64,000 bases of DNA, taken from contig CAOKFN010000007.1 of NCBI GenBank assembly GCA_948467735.1, positions 53,659 through 117,658 on the forward strand. Reading direction: 5' to 3'. The notes beneath the pieces are model-generated. The model saw only the letters and a program-made list of their open reading frames with translations, had not been told where the DNA came from and made no database searches. Every line of letters begins with the position of its first letter. The first letter of the stretch is position 1. Origin of the DNA: an uncultured bacterium. Lineage in GTDB: Bacteria; Bacillota; Clostridia; Lachnospirales; Lachnospiraceae. Both the position numbers and the translations under genes were made by a program. Below are positions 16,701 through 23,762 of the stretch, piece by piece.

Positions 16701-19429
16701 TTTACGATGTGTACTATCGCATCAGTTACGCGAAGGATGCGGACAATTACAACGGTTATACCCGCACCATGGAAAATTTGGATCGCGGCGTATATGCGGT
16801 TGCGGTAAACGGCGGCGTATTCGTATCATGGAGGCTTCTGGCGACGGAGTACGGCGCGGACAAGAATGTTTCCTTTGACATATACCGCAATGGCGTGAAA
16901 GTAAACGACGCGCCTGTGACAAATAAGACAAACCTCGTGGATGAGGCGGGCAAGGCAGGCGATATCTATACTGTCGTCAAGACACAGAACGGACAGACCT
17001 ATGAGGGCGCGCAGGCGACGGCCAGCGAAGTGAATTATCTGAGCATTCCTGTGCAGAAGCCGGATCCTCAGCCCGACAAGAACGGAGATCTTTCCGCATA
17101 TACGCTGAACGATATGGGCGTTGCGGATGTGGACGGAGATGGTGAATACGAGTATATTGTGAAGTGGTATCCCGACAATGGGTTTGACTCCGGTAATGCG
17201 GTGTCGCCTTCGTCCCCGACGATTTTTGACCTGTATGAATTGGACGGAACACCGCTTTGGAGACTGAACCTAGGGCTGGAACTGCCGTCCGGCGCACACT
17301 TCAACCAGTTCATGCTCTATGATTTGGATGAGGACGGAAAGGCGGAGCTCTTTATTAAGACCTCCGACGGCACCATAAGCTACAGGCCCAACGCAGAGGG
17401 TAAGTTTGATATGGCGGATGAGAGCACCATTGTCTCCTATATAGGCGACAGGAATGTGACTCCCGGAACGAATATTGATTCAAACGGTCATGTGAACTCT
17501 AATTCCAATGAATATGTTACGGTGTTCAACGGTCGAACCGGAGAAGTGATTGACTCTGTCAGCTTCGTTAATACCACCGGCTCATATGAGGATTGGGGGA
17601 AGGATGACAAAGGAAACCGTTCCGCACGCTACAACATTGCAATCGCTTATCTGCCTAGGGAAGAGGGCGGCACGGAGACAATTCCGGCGGTGCTTTTGAA
17701 CCGAGGCTATTATGCGAAGACCACGGTAGCGGCTTATACTTTGAGAGACGGTCATATCACGCTTGAATGGAATTTTGTGAGACAGACCGGTGAAAACGAG
17801 GCCGGCAAGGGCAACCACAACATGTCCACCGGCGATATCGACAAGGACGGTTTCGACGAGCTTATCATCGGCGCATTGGCCATTGACCATGACGGAAGCG
17901 TTTTGTGGGTAAAGGATGGCCATGACGGACAGGATATGGCAGGACATGCGGACACCATTCATCTGGCGGCGATGAATCCGGACAGCGATGATTTGTATGT
18001 GTTTACGCCCAATGAGGACGCTTCAATATCCACGATGAACGCAGCCCTTGTGAATGCCCGTACAGGCGCCCGCATCGGCGGTTCATGGTTCTCACTGAAG
18101 GATGTGGGACGTGCGATTGCGGCAAATATTACCCCCAGACCCGGCTATGAATATTGGTCTGCGTCTACGGGAAGCGGCATCTATGCCTTTGACGGCAGCA
18201 CGGTTTCCAATACGATACCTGTTTCCATGAACTGGAGAATGTACTGGGACGGCGACCTGCTCAGCGAGTTAGGGGACGGCGCAGGCAATGACGGAAATTG
18301 GACGATTACAAAGTACAACTGGGATGAAAATACGGTGGATACCATTGCCGTATTGGAAGGAACCAAGACAAATAACTGGAGTAAGAAAACGCCCGGACTG
18401 ACTGCCGATTTGTTTGGCGACTGGCGTGAAGAGGTTGCGGTGAGGAACGAGGACGACACGGAAATCCGCATCTACATGACGACCGAGGAAACGGATTACA
18501 TGATTTATACCTTGATGCATGATCCTGTGTACCGCAATGCGGTTGCAAACCAGAATACGTCATACAATCAGCCTCCTCATGTGGGTTTCTATCTGGGTGA
18601 GGACAACAGGGATACCGTGCTGGCAATGGGACTTCCCACGGCAGAAATTAAGTACGGCACTTCCAAGGAGGAGAAAATTACGATTGCCGAGCCGCAGGAT
18701 GAAGTGCCTGAACCGTCCGAGGAAATAAGGCAAAAGACAGGATGCACCACGGCGGAAGCCCTGAAAAATTATCTTAAGAGGGAAGTAATTTTCAAAACCT
18801 TGATCGACTCCGGTGTGCAGATTACGGCCGACGATACGGTTGTTCAGGAAATTGCAGTAAAGATCAGCATGGATGGCGGAAAGACCTTTGAGGACGCCAC
18901 AGCCGATAATTTCCCGAAGGAAGGCGTGAAGATAGTTCTGCCGTATCCGGAGGGAACAAACGGAACCGACTATGATTTCGTTGTCAGCCACCTGATTACC
19001 ATAAGCTGTAACGGTCTGCAGGCAGGCGACGTGGTGAATGAAACGGTGACTAAGACCGCAGATGGCTTGGAAATGATTATAAAGAGCGCTTCACCGTTTG
19101 CGGTCGGCTGGTATAGGGTGAATTCCTCCGAAACGCCTGAACCTTCGACGCCGCCGACGGAGACGCCGGAGCCCGGGCAGCCGACGGAAACACCGGCACC
19201 GGAACAGTCGCCGCAGCCGACCCAGACGCCGGAGCCTGATCAGGAGGATCAGGGCGACGAGGATGACGAGGACGGTCCCGAAGATATTGAAACGGTGAAT
19301 AAAGTCAGCGATCCTGCTAAGACCGGCGACCGGATGGGAAGCCTTCTGGCACTGTATATTGCGTGTATTCTTGCCGGCATGACGGGAATCGGGGCGACTA
19401 TGCTTGTGAGATATCGCAGGAAGAAGTAA
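7769..19429 (+). CDS. Giant wall-anchored rhamnogalacturonan lyase (PL11) with two SGNH esterase domains
   Basis: This 3886-residue secreted protein probably deacetylates and cuts rhamnogalacturonan I at the cell surface. Order: signal peptide (1-36, cut near VSA-EE); three homologous 200-230-residue LamG-like domains (about 45-265, 350-555, 1041-1268); InlB B-type repeats at 276-344 and 965-1034; SGNH hydrolase 1 with GDSL (Ser742), GYND (811-814) and DSLH (Asp907, His910); Ig-like modules; a rhamnogalacturonan acetylesterase-type N-domain (about 1803-1925); SGNH hydrolase 2 with GDST (Ser1940) and DHNH (Asp2131, His2134); a LamG-like domain (about 2180-2375); four ~95-residue Ig-like repeats flanking another LamG-like domain (about 2380-2990); a PL11 YesW/YesX-like lyase (about 3000-3610: MENLDRGVYAV, GNHNMSTGDIDKDG, LFGDWREE, NQPPH); a beta domain; a Pro-Thr/acidic spacer; and the anchor PAKTGD (3849-3854), a membrane helix and RYRRKK. 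No sortase gene lies nearby. Confidence 0.9.
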   Translation: MKKKKFRTFKRSVLSMALSLSLVISSFAGTGIEVSAEEAPLANGGGNYYSQDFSGATDPADAGAKSNYTAPHLTIAGDSDHDSYLSFVFGSVMTGDPNNDPNGYAKGPRGAMLRFNNGNVLSNLDTKYIIEFDALIKASTDNDKGAALAVVSVNVSDSKMNLDVTDGYIVKIASTAADRTKFTINGGSEMTLSETEWYHYKMYVDKDKSQVSTTVTAADGTALADKVITGYGAGDGGDAAGLYLVSQKGSNANVFVDNVVVRSPEENDDFGSAANATVSFDLQGHGDAVSSEECIVGGKVTQPAAPRAEGFVFMGWYTEASCENAWDFAAGTVPAEGMTLYAKWIADPAESYPNALYAQTFSSVIDVGALGSIASGTLEIAVDAAHGYYLHGFIGSQTGNRVGNIAFSGVDVSGESHYTVEFDAALALTNTTNNGNNYASQFVVKGADFAAASDGYLLKLAHIEGGGSAVLYKINDTEDEVTIPSGEWCHYKLDVDKTSKKVTISITGEDSSEVLSNKAAAYKGEGNAAGLYMQLGRAGGSVSVDNIVIKAADAPEPPAGGSDYYVTMENINAAETTVDCSGLIYNEHVKKYRVTTTSGSTLVSQTFVEPAASVTVDTTGADKVEVTPVFYYDAGVPGEKGTAGYDIPMPAGTYDFRVINTSGKRCDVYADDQMLVNNILQNGSTPNYFDVKDIITSDDTITISTADYSSGDDASSKTIQIWLAPSSKIAARLQKVYVLGDSLVAKYYNGADKDNNIRTGWGQVLENYLTDAVDVVDLANSGITAKGLRGTAFTQVEASGQPGDILILESGYNDKTYDTEAEMKEAVTAMVEGAQAKGLTVVLVSPNASAHDYNGSVAWTGFMEDVAAAKAVPYIDLSQLSFDFLKEMYGDDKDTVYKNYNLEVDEDSLHSTFNGANKWASVVAGELYKMSAVSSIVDTDYVYVFIDTKGNIINCSATGKMAEGYAKVTYSANGQGSTDTYTVVEVGSKLTAPTDPTASGFIFAGWYKDAGCTEEWNFAEGTVTGDMTLYAKWTALAAGTIYSQDFSKSSNEGSTQFGSDTIKHAATNVAVSTNAQAYLKIAQDSAHGSYLEFNRTAIHPSDVNSKGQLNNNSRGAYMDFEGADVSGLEKYVVEFDAAITPGDNQATFFAVKGTDFKYIDNNINNGAGSGYLLNLTNGGKGTVYTMNTTQKVTIPGGEWCHYKLYVDKSTGLVSITITGSASGSIADKVITAYDGAGDVAGLYMLAGRYNPVLAVDNILVREVDENADDFGEASAETLVAAEFAAQLGTVISQPAEDAPVHKEITVKAKGSLGSDITNQVSVAWSVVGLEKEDGYISLTQAPGTGAGTEGAKADTADYTGTTAYFNVRNGVSNYYGYVKAVVTYGDDSVTILTPFAVIGASGIDENQLAPAKGYPVNMNDYVDSLVGYVGTSSAVNSKDVVLNNWSIYGSNDARTMKLVKDADGTKSLEFASNGGSGSTVAVYQWVDQTSQYVIDFTAKFTADMAFGVYFNTPNNGVNNPEWTASYSGGALNFGSESIGGLSASEWYRFVISADPSIQKASIAVYKGDVKVGEIEDVDMTNDTSVQKYFCFIGTWPMYLNSFKAYKPVLATLTAASDTDTVKVPEAGQPAAVVDLSATLTSTEGIKMTGAVQWTLAEEYANVEIESTGAQTAALKISEGASGSVVVIASKDGKQAEKEIMLTTSSNVVAFAKSTSSITIPFAGEQAVKADFTAETRDKDGKPIDGGVITYTLLAKDGVTQTTVRGVTLENGVLTVEPGAAPAVVYVKAANEIGLSTKVKVNIHGLSFAFGSQDAAEGYTQVTDTLYTDRLGYGFADAGGLTVNADSVTAQKAFRFKAKVPNGNYVVKVDTTAASVTSEVVESVAAVTGIEKTGGSFSVAVCDGVLDLTFPAASSVKSVVISQTAAKEAPAKPYVYAIGDSTTKNTASGAKSWGDCVTDGLVKVPEVFGGFANHGMAGRDSVSYYNQGRVEAVLLAICPGDYVTVNMGINSKETGEAAAYETLLRDYYVQGILQRGGIPIIVTATPDGPVGDRVGTNYDQTTGKFTNNRGDGARNDVLRKIASELNLKVIELGQWGQDWMNTLTAEDVTKYNAVCKTNFKTVLEMVQSWYVDHNHYKEYLGGQIAWYILGELAEAAGGEAPERPGISDRPVTPDPEGSKIVEDFETTTDWLLEGKLAGKFSVESDGNGGHYLVGNGEETGSGNAYAKKVFADLPDMETAEVTVDWIASASELKTQDKAAYYALQLWSGEMELVSLYVSDLRGNTPAKVYYSATGIGDKKETGVTLKQGQTLNVKFALNFADHTLDIYLDDTLAVSGVSFNALAAKVDTFAIAALDDTEAKKKYPNFAIDNFCLAYKKSETAQDFSKLVKSLKLMAEREHGLVTDMSQFVHPTKAVVVLGNDTELEVDIDGTTWKADKDIDFAELGTYTWTADLILPEGISNPNRVKASYVMKYMAGFLKTDINSLDALPVVTLTKAEYEAGYAHPEKVTAKLVSGSKAGIEIDQSTWTCEPEFNPTVRGIYVWTAQLKESGENRNPRNLKVSYTMHYQADWVSQHDFEEDFLFGYPGWDVWGKDIDSTSGTGGFTLEIKKDGDNPYLYAVEGSSGKNRGSRLNLPADIVKGAVMEFDFMPAVVNGGHVDLLFVAPAYKQNYLSLLVGADGKVSYHTTEDLAGSGGHPVNNTFDGVISSESPVATGVGAIGKWMHIKLEFDYLAHTAALTVTSKENPEETYTASGIPIDNRANGLSIMVLRRLSGCSRAETGFDNIIVDYERFSKTDIVKLAQPKDVNVAESAFDEFVFPTEVKATLGDNSTVMVPVSEWKSEPEFKRGVPGTYVWKAEIENEKMGLTNHFGLSLSFTMTYTMLPFPVYVFNPNTLELSYGQAMPEQFPTEVDAKMSDGASGRVQVGEWTAIRAFNAEEEGIYVYGANVVPVEGAYDVLQDKLSPNENPDAPRDQKEEYVYDVYYRISYAKDADNYNGYTRTMENLDRGVYAVAVNGGVFVSWRLLATEYGADKNVSFDIYRNGVKVNDAPVTNKTNLVDEAGKAGDIYTVVKTQNGQTYEGAQATASEVNYLSIPVQKPDPQPDKNGDLSAYTLNDMGVADVDGDGEYEYIVKWYPDNGFDSGNAVSPSSPTIFDLYELDGTPLWRLNLGLELPSGAHFNQFMLYDLDEDGKAELFIKTSDGTISYRPNAEGKFDMADESTIVSYIGDRNVTPGTNIDSNGHVNSNSNEYVTVFNGRTGEVIDSVSFVNTTGSYEDWGKDDKGNRSARYNIAIAYLPREEGGTETIPAVLLNRGYYAKTTVAAYTLRDGHITLEWNFVRQTGENEAGKGNHNMSTGDIDKDGFDELIIGALAIDHDGSVLWVKDGHDGQDMAGHADTIHLAAMNPDSDDLYVFTPNEDASISTMNAALVNARTGARIGGSWFSLKDVGRAIAANITPRPGYEYWSASTGSGIYAFDGSTVSNTIPVSMNWRMYWDGDLLSELGDGAGNDGNWTITKYNWDENTVDTIAVLEGTKTNNWSKKTPGLTADLFGDWREEVAVRNEDDTEIRIYMTTEETDYMIYTLMHDPVYRNAVANQNTSYNQPPHVGFYLGEDNRDTVLAMGLPTAEIKYGTSKEEKITIAEPQDEVPEPSEEIRQKTGCTTAEALKNYLKREVIFKTLIDSGVQITADDTVVQEIAVKISMDGGKTFEDATADNFPKEGVKIVLPYPEGTNGTDYDFVVSHLITISCNGLQAGDVVNETVTKTADGLEMIIKSASPFAVGWYRVNSSETPEPSTPPTETPEPGQPTETPAPEQSPQPTQTPEPDQEDQGDEDDEDGPEDIETVNKVSDPAKTGDRMGSLLALYIACILAGMTGIGATMLVRYRRKK

Positions 19430-19485
19430 ATGTCATAAAAAAGCGAAATAGTCTCTATTGAGCTTCAGAATCAGAAAACATAACG

Positions 19486-19529
19486 AAAGGTGTAAAGTCT
19501 TTTGAATTACAAGGACTTTACACCTTTTT
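19486..19529 (+). terminator. Rho-independent terminator of the giant gene
   Basis: AAAGGTGTAAAGTC (19486-19499) pairs perfectly with GACTTTACACCTTT (19514-19527) around a 14-base loop, and the stem ends in a T run. It lies about 57 bases after the stop codon. Confidence 0.85.
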
Positions 19530-19556
19530 GCCTATTAAGTGAAATCAAATAACAGC

Positions 19557-19584
19557 TTGAAAATGTTGTGGAATCTGGTATAAT
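19557..19584 (+). promoter_or_regulatory. Promoter of the Uma2-type gene
   Basis: TTGAAA (19557-19562), 16 bases, TATAAT (19579-19584). The predicted start near 19591 gives a leader of about 20 bases containing GGAGG. Confidence 0.7.
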
Positions 19585-19610
19585 GGATATAATTTTTGGA
19601 GGTGCAAAAT

Positions 19611-20126
19611 ATGGATTTCCAAATATTAGATATGACGGGAGCTGGACCGGAGCACTCAACGGTTATTGTTAATTTTGTAGCAGCAGTAAGGGAGCAGCTA
19701 TTTAATAGTACATGTTATGTCTTTTCTGACAATGTACAATATAGGTGGCATACGAAAGATGGGGAAGAGAAAACAGTAATTCCGGACGCCTCTATTAACT
19801 GCCGTACAAAGGCAAGAAAAGGAAATGTGTTTTTAGACATTCCGCGATTTGTCATGGAAGTTTTAAGCCCGTCAACTGAAAGCTATGATCGTAACGAAAA
19901 GAAAGAACTATACAGGCAGCAGGAAATTGATGAGTATTGGATTGTTGACTGGCAGCAGAAAAAAGTTGAGATTTACAATCTTGATTATGATGAAAACGGA
20001 AAACCACAATATTATTTATGGAAAACAATTACAGAAAAGAACAAAGATGAATTAAAAATCGTTCATTTCCCCAAGTTAAAAATAACCTTTGACAAATTAT
20101 TTGCTGAAGTGGATATGGAATATTAG
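19611..20126 (+). CDS. Uma2 family (DUF820) endonuclease-like protein
   Basis: A 171-residue protein of the Uma2 group, which has a PD-(D/E)XK restriction-endonuclease fold. Conserved residues are seen in IPDAS (Asp59), FVMEVLSPST (Glu83) and YDRNEKKELYR, followed by EIDEYWIVDW. Members are mostly of unknown role and are often mobile. The ATG at 19611 has GGAGG 8 bases upstream; an in-frame TTG at 19596 overlaps that ribosome site and was rejected. The gene has its own promoter and terminator and is much more AT-rich than the flanking genes, consistent with transfer. Confidence 0.85.
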   Translation: MDFQILDMTGAGPEHSTVIVNFVAAVREQLFNSTCYVFSDNVQYRWHTKDGEEKTVIPDASINCRTKARKGNVFLDIPRFVMEVLSPSTESYDRNEKKELYRQQEIDEYWIVDWQQKKVEIYNLDYDENGKPQYYLWKTITEKNKDELKIVHFPKLKITFDKLFAEVDMEY

Positions 20127-20269
20127 GGAGCGGCAGATATACCATACGAGTGTATTATTTATGTTGGCAGTCAAGCCGTATGGCGGCGATTATGATAGGC
20201 ATAGGAGAGCATAGCTGCAAAAAGCCGAATCATCAGAAATCTTCCTGAATGTAAAATGAATGAAATCAA

Positions 20270-20303
20270 AAAAGGCAGTCAAACATATGTTTGACTGCCT
20301 TTT
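20270..20303. terminator. Bidirectional terminator between the Uma2 gene and tRNA-Thr
   Basis: A perfect 17+17 palindrome, AAAAGGCAGTCAAACAT followed by its complement, with T runs on both strands. It can end the plus-strand Uma2 transcript and the minus-strand tRNA transcript. Confidence 0.8.
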
Positions 20304-20347
20304 CATTTCTGTAACCTCACAACCCGTAGAAATACGGGCTTTCTAAA

Positions 20348-20420
20348 AGCTGCTGACGGGAATCGGACCCGTGACCTCCGCACTACCAATGCGACGCTCT
20401 ACCTACTGAGCCACAGCAGC
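20348..20420 (-). tRNA. tRNA-Thr (anticodon GGT)
   Basis: Read on the minus strand, a 73-base cloverleaf forms: acceptor stem GCTGCTG/CAGCAGC, D arm GCTC...GAGC, anticodon stem TCGCA/TGCGG with loop TTGGTAG (anticodon GGT, reading ACC and ACT), and T stem ACGGG/CCCGT with loop TCCGATT. The discriminator base is T and CCA is not encoded. Confidence 0.92.
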
Positions 20421-20453
20421 ATCAGGTAGAAGTTATTTACATCACCAAAAAAT

Positions 20454-20482
20454 ATTATATCAGGATACTTACACCTTGTCAA
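20454..20482 (-). promoter_or_regulatory. Consensus promoter of tRNA-Thr
   Basis: On the minus strand TTGACA (20482-20477), a 17-base spacer and TATAAT (20459-20454) form an exact consensus, placed about 30 bases before the tRNA 5' end. It lies immediately after the stop codon of the upstream membrane-protein gene. Confidence 0.88.
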
Positions 20483-20489
20483 CAAATAC

Positions 20490-22781
20490 TTACATTTTTT
20501 TAAAATATTTTTTCGTTTCATACCGGAAGATCAGCAGCGAGACGGCGGCAAGAGTCAGAAGAGATATGACTTCCGCCAGACGCCAGAACCAAGGTTCCAC
20601 AAAACGGATTTGTATGGTTCCCGTATAATCTGCCGGAAGCTCCACTCGAACCACATGATTTGCGCCCGGACCTATGGATACTGCCTGCGCGGTATCTGTA
20701 TCCGTACAGCGGTAATATTTATAATACAGCAGCGGAAATTCTATTGCACCGCCCTCTGTTCCCGAAGAGACGGTACAGGTAACGGTGGTGCCAAGCTTAT
20801 GATAGGCTTGGATGGAAGCCGTGCCTTTCATGACGACGGCGCTTTCCTGTATGGCTTCTGGGTCGGTGTCGTTTGGCAGGTAGTCATAGGAATACAGAGC
20901 CATTGTATTCAGCTCATAGGTGTTATATATCCTGTATGGCTCCTGAGTATAGCAATAATCATAGAAATACCAGCCGCAGTTTACCGCAAGGAGAATAAGG
21001 CTTCCCACAAGGAGGGAGGGATAATATTTTTCAAAGCTCTTCCGGGCGGCTTTCCAAGAATAGCATAGGACGAAAGTGAGCAGTACCGTGGCCGGAGCAA
21101 GCAGCCGCCAAGGAAACTGCAGGCTGCCGATAATATGATCCAGACCTTCGCTGAGGGAGGCCAGCGCATCCCATGGGAAATAGCAGGTACACATATAGAG
21201 CAGAACGCCGCCCAGCACCATGCACAGAAGCGCGGGATAATAATTGCTGTCGTCCGTCATCTCGCGACGATGGACGCACAATAGATAAAGGAACAGGAAG
21301 ATGCCGATGGTCAGGAAGATGCCGATTCCGAGAGTAAATTCATTGTAAATTCCCGCAGTGGACGCCCATGTTCCCCCATTGCTTCGCTGAAACAAGGTAA
21401 AGAGCTGTATGGGAAAAAGCCCCTTATCCTGAAAGGAGCCCACAGCACGGCCTGTCCAGTCAGGAGAGAAGATTTGAATCTCTTCTTGATAAAAGTCCAG
21501 AAAAGGAACAATAAAGCATAAGTTCAAGGCCAGAGTCAGCGCGGCTGCGGAGGCCAGAGAGAAAAACACCCTAGGGCGCAATAAACGTTTCAAGCTCAAA
21601 ATACAGACCAGAATCATGACGAAGCCCGTCATCAGGCAGCTTAGGACATGGGATTGAATCAGCCCGGTCAGGCCAAAGGCGGTCATAAGCACAGGTTTCC
21701 AGCGGGGTTCTTCCGAAGTCTCTTTTAATATCAGATAAAAGCCGCAGAAAACCAAAGGAAGAAACATCATTGCGGTATATTCGCCCACGGACGCTCTGGT
21801 GTACATGTCCACCAAGCGGTATGGCGCCAAGGTATATGCCAGACTTCCCAATACGCCCAGCCTTTTATCGGAGAACATTTTTCGGAAAGAATAATAGCTA
21901 ATCAAAACTGTGCCAAGATTGACGGCGGCGGCAAAGTATTTATAAGCCGACTGGATGGAGAAACCAAGCAGCCTTAAAAATGCAGGGAAGTAAAGAAAAG
22001 CGTCCCCATATAAAATGCCTATGGCGTAGCCGTGTCCTTTGGCCCATAAGGGATGAAGCTTTACGGGAAAAGTTCCGGCGGAAAGTCCCTCGCTGACGGC
22101 GTCGATCCGCAGCAGGTGAAAGGGAATATCGTGCCCCGGCATAAGGTAGTCCGTGTAAAGGGGATAGCATGTCAATAGAAAAATGCCGGATAAGGCCAGC
22201 ATAATCTTTCTGGCGGGGACGTCGGAGCGCTTGAAGCAATATCCGAGGCTGATCAGCAGGCATAACAAAAAAGCGTGGAAGATATTTTTCTTATATCTGC
22301 CGCTTGTTTCATTGACTGCCATATTGGTAATGCTAAGGAAGCCGCTGCCGGAGAAGGAGGCTTCAATGTACACATCGTCCGCATTGCGGGACAGCTCCAA
22401 AGTTATTGCCGCACTGTGGGTATCAGGATTCAGTTCCAAGGGCGGGGCAATGCATTCCATCGCCCCCAGACTAGAGGAGACAGAGACGACGCTTCCCGGG
22501 CGATCCACATTGTAGTCTACTTGGATTTGGTAAATTCCCTTCTCCAAGCTAAGGGCAGGGGTGGATAAAAAAACGCCTGCCTGTCCTTCGAGTTCGTCAA
22601 TGCTGACATCTTCCGCTGCTATGGCAGTTCCCGAAAGTGTGTATTCGTCAAGCGTAAAGACTCTGTTGTAAGCATTTCCCCGATGAAGCATCCAAGAGAA
22701 AACAGCGGTCAGAAGGATAAAAGCCTGTAATCCTAGGATGATGTATTTTGAGTATGACTTACAGATTTGTGAGAAATTCAT
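20490..22781 (-). CDS. Large multi-pass membrane protein, GT-C-like (PTPS-related domain family)
   Basis: A 763-residue protein with an N-terminal membrane segment, an extracytoplasmic beta-rich part (about 35-165), and then at least ten hydrophobic segments. The motif GHDIPFHLLRIDAVSEGL, with its acidic residue after the first loop, and LWAKGHGYAIGILYGDAFLY match the 6-pyruvoyl-tetrahydropterin-synthase-related membrane family. Its architecture resembles GT-C glycosyltransferases that use lipid-linked sugars; activity and substrate are inference. It lies 42 bases behind a small gene on the same strand, and tRNA-Thr follows. Confidence 0.7.
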   Translation of the reverse strand: MNFSQICKSYSKYIILGLQAFILLTAVFSWMLHRGNAYNRVFTLDEYTLSGTAIAAEDVSIDELEGQAGVFLSTPALSLEKGIYQIQVDYNVDRPGSVVSVSSSLGAMECIAPPLELNPDTHSAAITLELSRNADDVYIEASFSGSGFLSITNMAVNETSGRYKKNIFHAFLLCLLISLGYCFKRSDVPARKIMLALSGIFLLTCYPLYTDYLMPGHDIPFHLLRIDAVSEGLSAGTFPVKLHPLWAKGHGYAIGILYGDAFLYFPAFLRLLGFSIQSAYKYFAAAVNLGTVLISYYSFRKMFSDKRLGVLGSLAYTLAPYRLVDMYTRASVGEYTAMMFLPLVFCGFYLILKETSEEPRWKPVLMTAFGLTGLIQSHVLSCLMTGFVMILVCILSLKRLLRPRVFFSLASAAALTLALNLCFIVPFLDFYQEEIQIFSPDWTGRAVGSFQDKGLFPIQLFTLFQRSNGGTWASTAGIYNEFTLGIGIFLTIGIFLFLYLLCVHRREMTDDSNYYPALLCMVLGGVLLYMCTCYFPWDALASLSEGLDHIIGSLQFPWRLLAPATVLLTFVLCYSWKAARKSFEKYYPSLLVGSLILLAVNCGWYFYDYCYTQEPYRIYNTYELNTMALYSYDYLPNDTDPEAIQESAVVMKGTASIQAYHKLGTTVTCTVSSGTEGGAIEFPLLYYKYYRCTDTDTAQAVSIGPGANHVVRVELPADYTGTIQIRFVEPWFWRLAEVISLLTLAAVSLLIFRYETKKYFKKM

Positions 22782-22823
22782 ATATGCCCCCGGTTTTTAA
22801 TACATGCTGCAAATAAATGTATT

Positions 22824-23114
22824 TTACAAATATTCGTTATGAGATTTCTTCATAAGGAATTTGATGGGATATCCTTTTTCGTCGCAGATAGAGCGGATGA
22901 TATTCTCAGCCATTTCTTTTGAATTGTCATTGACGCAGATGACACAGGTATTTTTATTCCGACGAAACAGTGACGGTTTTAACCATTTAATATAGTAGGA
23001 AATACGTTCTGCTAAAAGAGCTTTCTCGATGAAACGTTTGCAGTCCGGATTTGAAACCTCACAAAGTTCAATCTCATTGTTTACTTTTACTGAAGTATAT
23101 AATGGCTGTTCCAT
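22824..23114 (-). CDS. Hypothetical 96-residue protein
   Basis: The protein begins MEQPLYTSVKVNNEIELCEV. It has an alpha-beta pattern with a central segment CKRFIEKALLAERISYYIKW and a strand NTCVICVNDN before a helix EMAENIIRSIC. This resembles small ferredoxin-like signalling domains such as DUF2007, but the match is not firm. AGGAGG lies correctly before the ATG. It is the first gene of a two-gene unit with the GT-C-like protein, so a role near the envelope is possible but unproven. Confidence 0.7.
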   Translation of the reverse strand: MEQPLYTSVKVNNEIELCEVSNPDCKRFIEKALLAERISYYIKWLKPSLFRRNKNTCVICVNDNSKEMAENIIRSICDEKGYPIKFLMKKSHNEYL

Positions 23115-23175
23115 GATTTCCTCCTAAAGTAATGTACGGATAGCTGTGAATCCGCCCTTTGTATTGAATCAATTT

Positions 23176-23205
23176 ATTATAACACAAAAGGTTCTATATG
23201 CGCAA
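23176..23205 (-). promoter_or_regulatory. Candidate promoter for the 22.8-23.1 kb minus-strand unit
   Basis: On the minus strand TTGCGC (23205-23200), an 18-base spacer and a perfect TATAAT (23181-23176). The -35 is poor, so confidence is moderate. Confidence 0.45.
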
Positions 23206-23319
23206 GTGGTCCTTGTCAGCTAAATTGATTTCCGTGATAGATGATTCTGCAAGGTAGACAGAGGGAAGAATTTGCGATATACTTAAGGTACTGAAACAAG
23301 ACGGAAAGGAGTTAAGGAT

Positions 23320-23598
23320 ATGGATCTTTTGGAAAAGGTGGGGGGAACCATTTCTGCCAAAGGAAAGGAAGTGGCGGAGAAAGCAAGGGTACTGGCGGAA
23401 ATCGGGAGCCTGAAGAGCCAGATTGCGGCCTGTGAGGAGATTATCAAGAAAAACTATCAGGAAATCGGAAGACTGTATTTCGAGGAGTACAGCGACGTGC
23501 CGGACGCGCCGTTTGAAAAGCAGTGTACCGCCATTAGAAATGCTCAGAACGGAGTGCAGGACCTTCAGGAGAAAATAGAAGCGCTGAAGGGACTGTAA
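23320..23598 (+). CDS. Small coiled-coil protein of unknown function
   Basis: A 92-residue, highly helical protein. MDLLEKVGGTISAKGKEVAE, an amphipathic start, is followed by heptads AEIGSLKSQIAACEEIIKKN and a C-terminal NGVQDLQEKIEALKGL. The segment NYQEIGRLYFEEYSDVPDAPF is shared with clostridial proteins that carry a zinc ribbon after this coiled coil; no ribbon is present here. GGAAAGGAG precedes the start. It is followed by a strong terminator, so it is probably a single-gene unit. Confidence 0.7.
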   Translation: MDLLEKVGGTISAKGKEVAEKARVLAEIGSLKSQIAACEEIIKKNYQEIGRLYFEEYSDVPDAPFEKQCTAIRNAQNGVQDLQEKIEALKGL

Positions 23599-23620
23599 TC
23601 TTAAAAAAGCCCTTTATTTG

Positions 23621-23690
23621 GAAGAAAGCCTTCTATAAAGAAGGCCTTCCATAAAAGAAAGCCTTCCGTGAAAGAAAGCTGTCCATGGAA
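23621..23690 (+). repeat. Short degenerate tandem repeat (about 17 bp, four units)
   Basis: Four successive units begin GAAGAAAGCCTTC, GAAGGCCTTCC, GAAAGCCTTCC and GAAAGCTGTCC. Each unit is itself partly palindromic. They lie between the coiled-coil gene and its terminator. Confidence 0.6.
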
Positions 23691-23697
23691 GCACAAT

Positions 23698-23745
23698 ACA
23701 GGCAGGCCGGAGTCCGTTTGGCGGATTCCGCGCCTGCCTGTTTTT
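23698..23745. terminator. Bidirectional terminator between convergent genes
   Basis: ACAGGCAGGC (23698-23707) pairs with GCCTGCCTGT (23732-23741). The inner CGGAGTCCG/CGGATTCCG extends the stem and TTTTT follows. Outer AAGCACAA/TTGTGTGCTT lets it work for the minus-strand PBP gene as well. Confidence 0.85.
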
Positions 23746-23762
23746 GTGTGCTTTCGTTTCTG

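Noticed and set aside
7808..18991. Long minus-strand open frames opposite the giant gene (for example 14603-15463)
   Set aside because: They mirror the high-GC third positions of the plus-strand gene, lack ribosome sites and show no family motifs.
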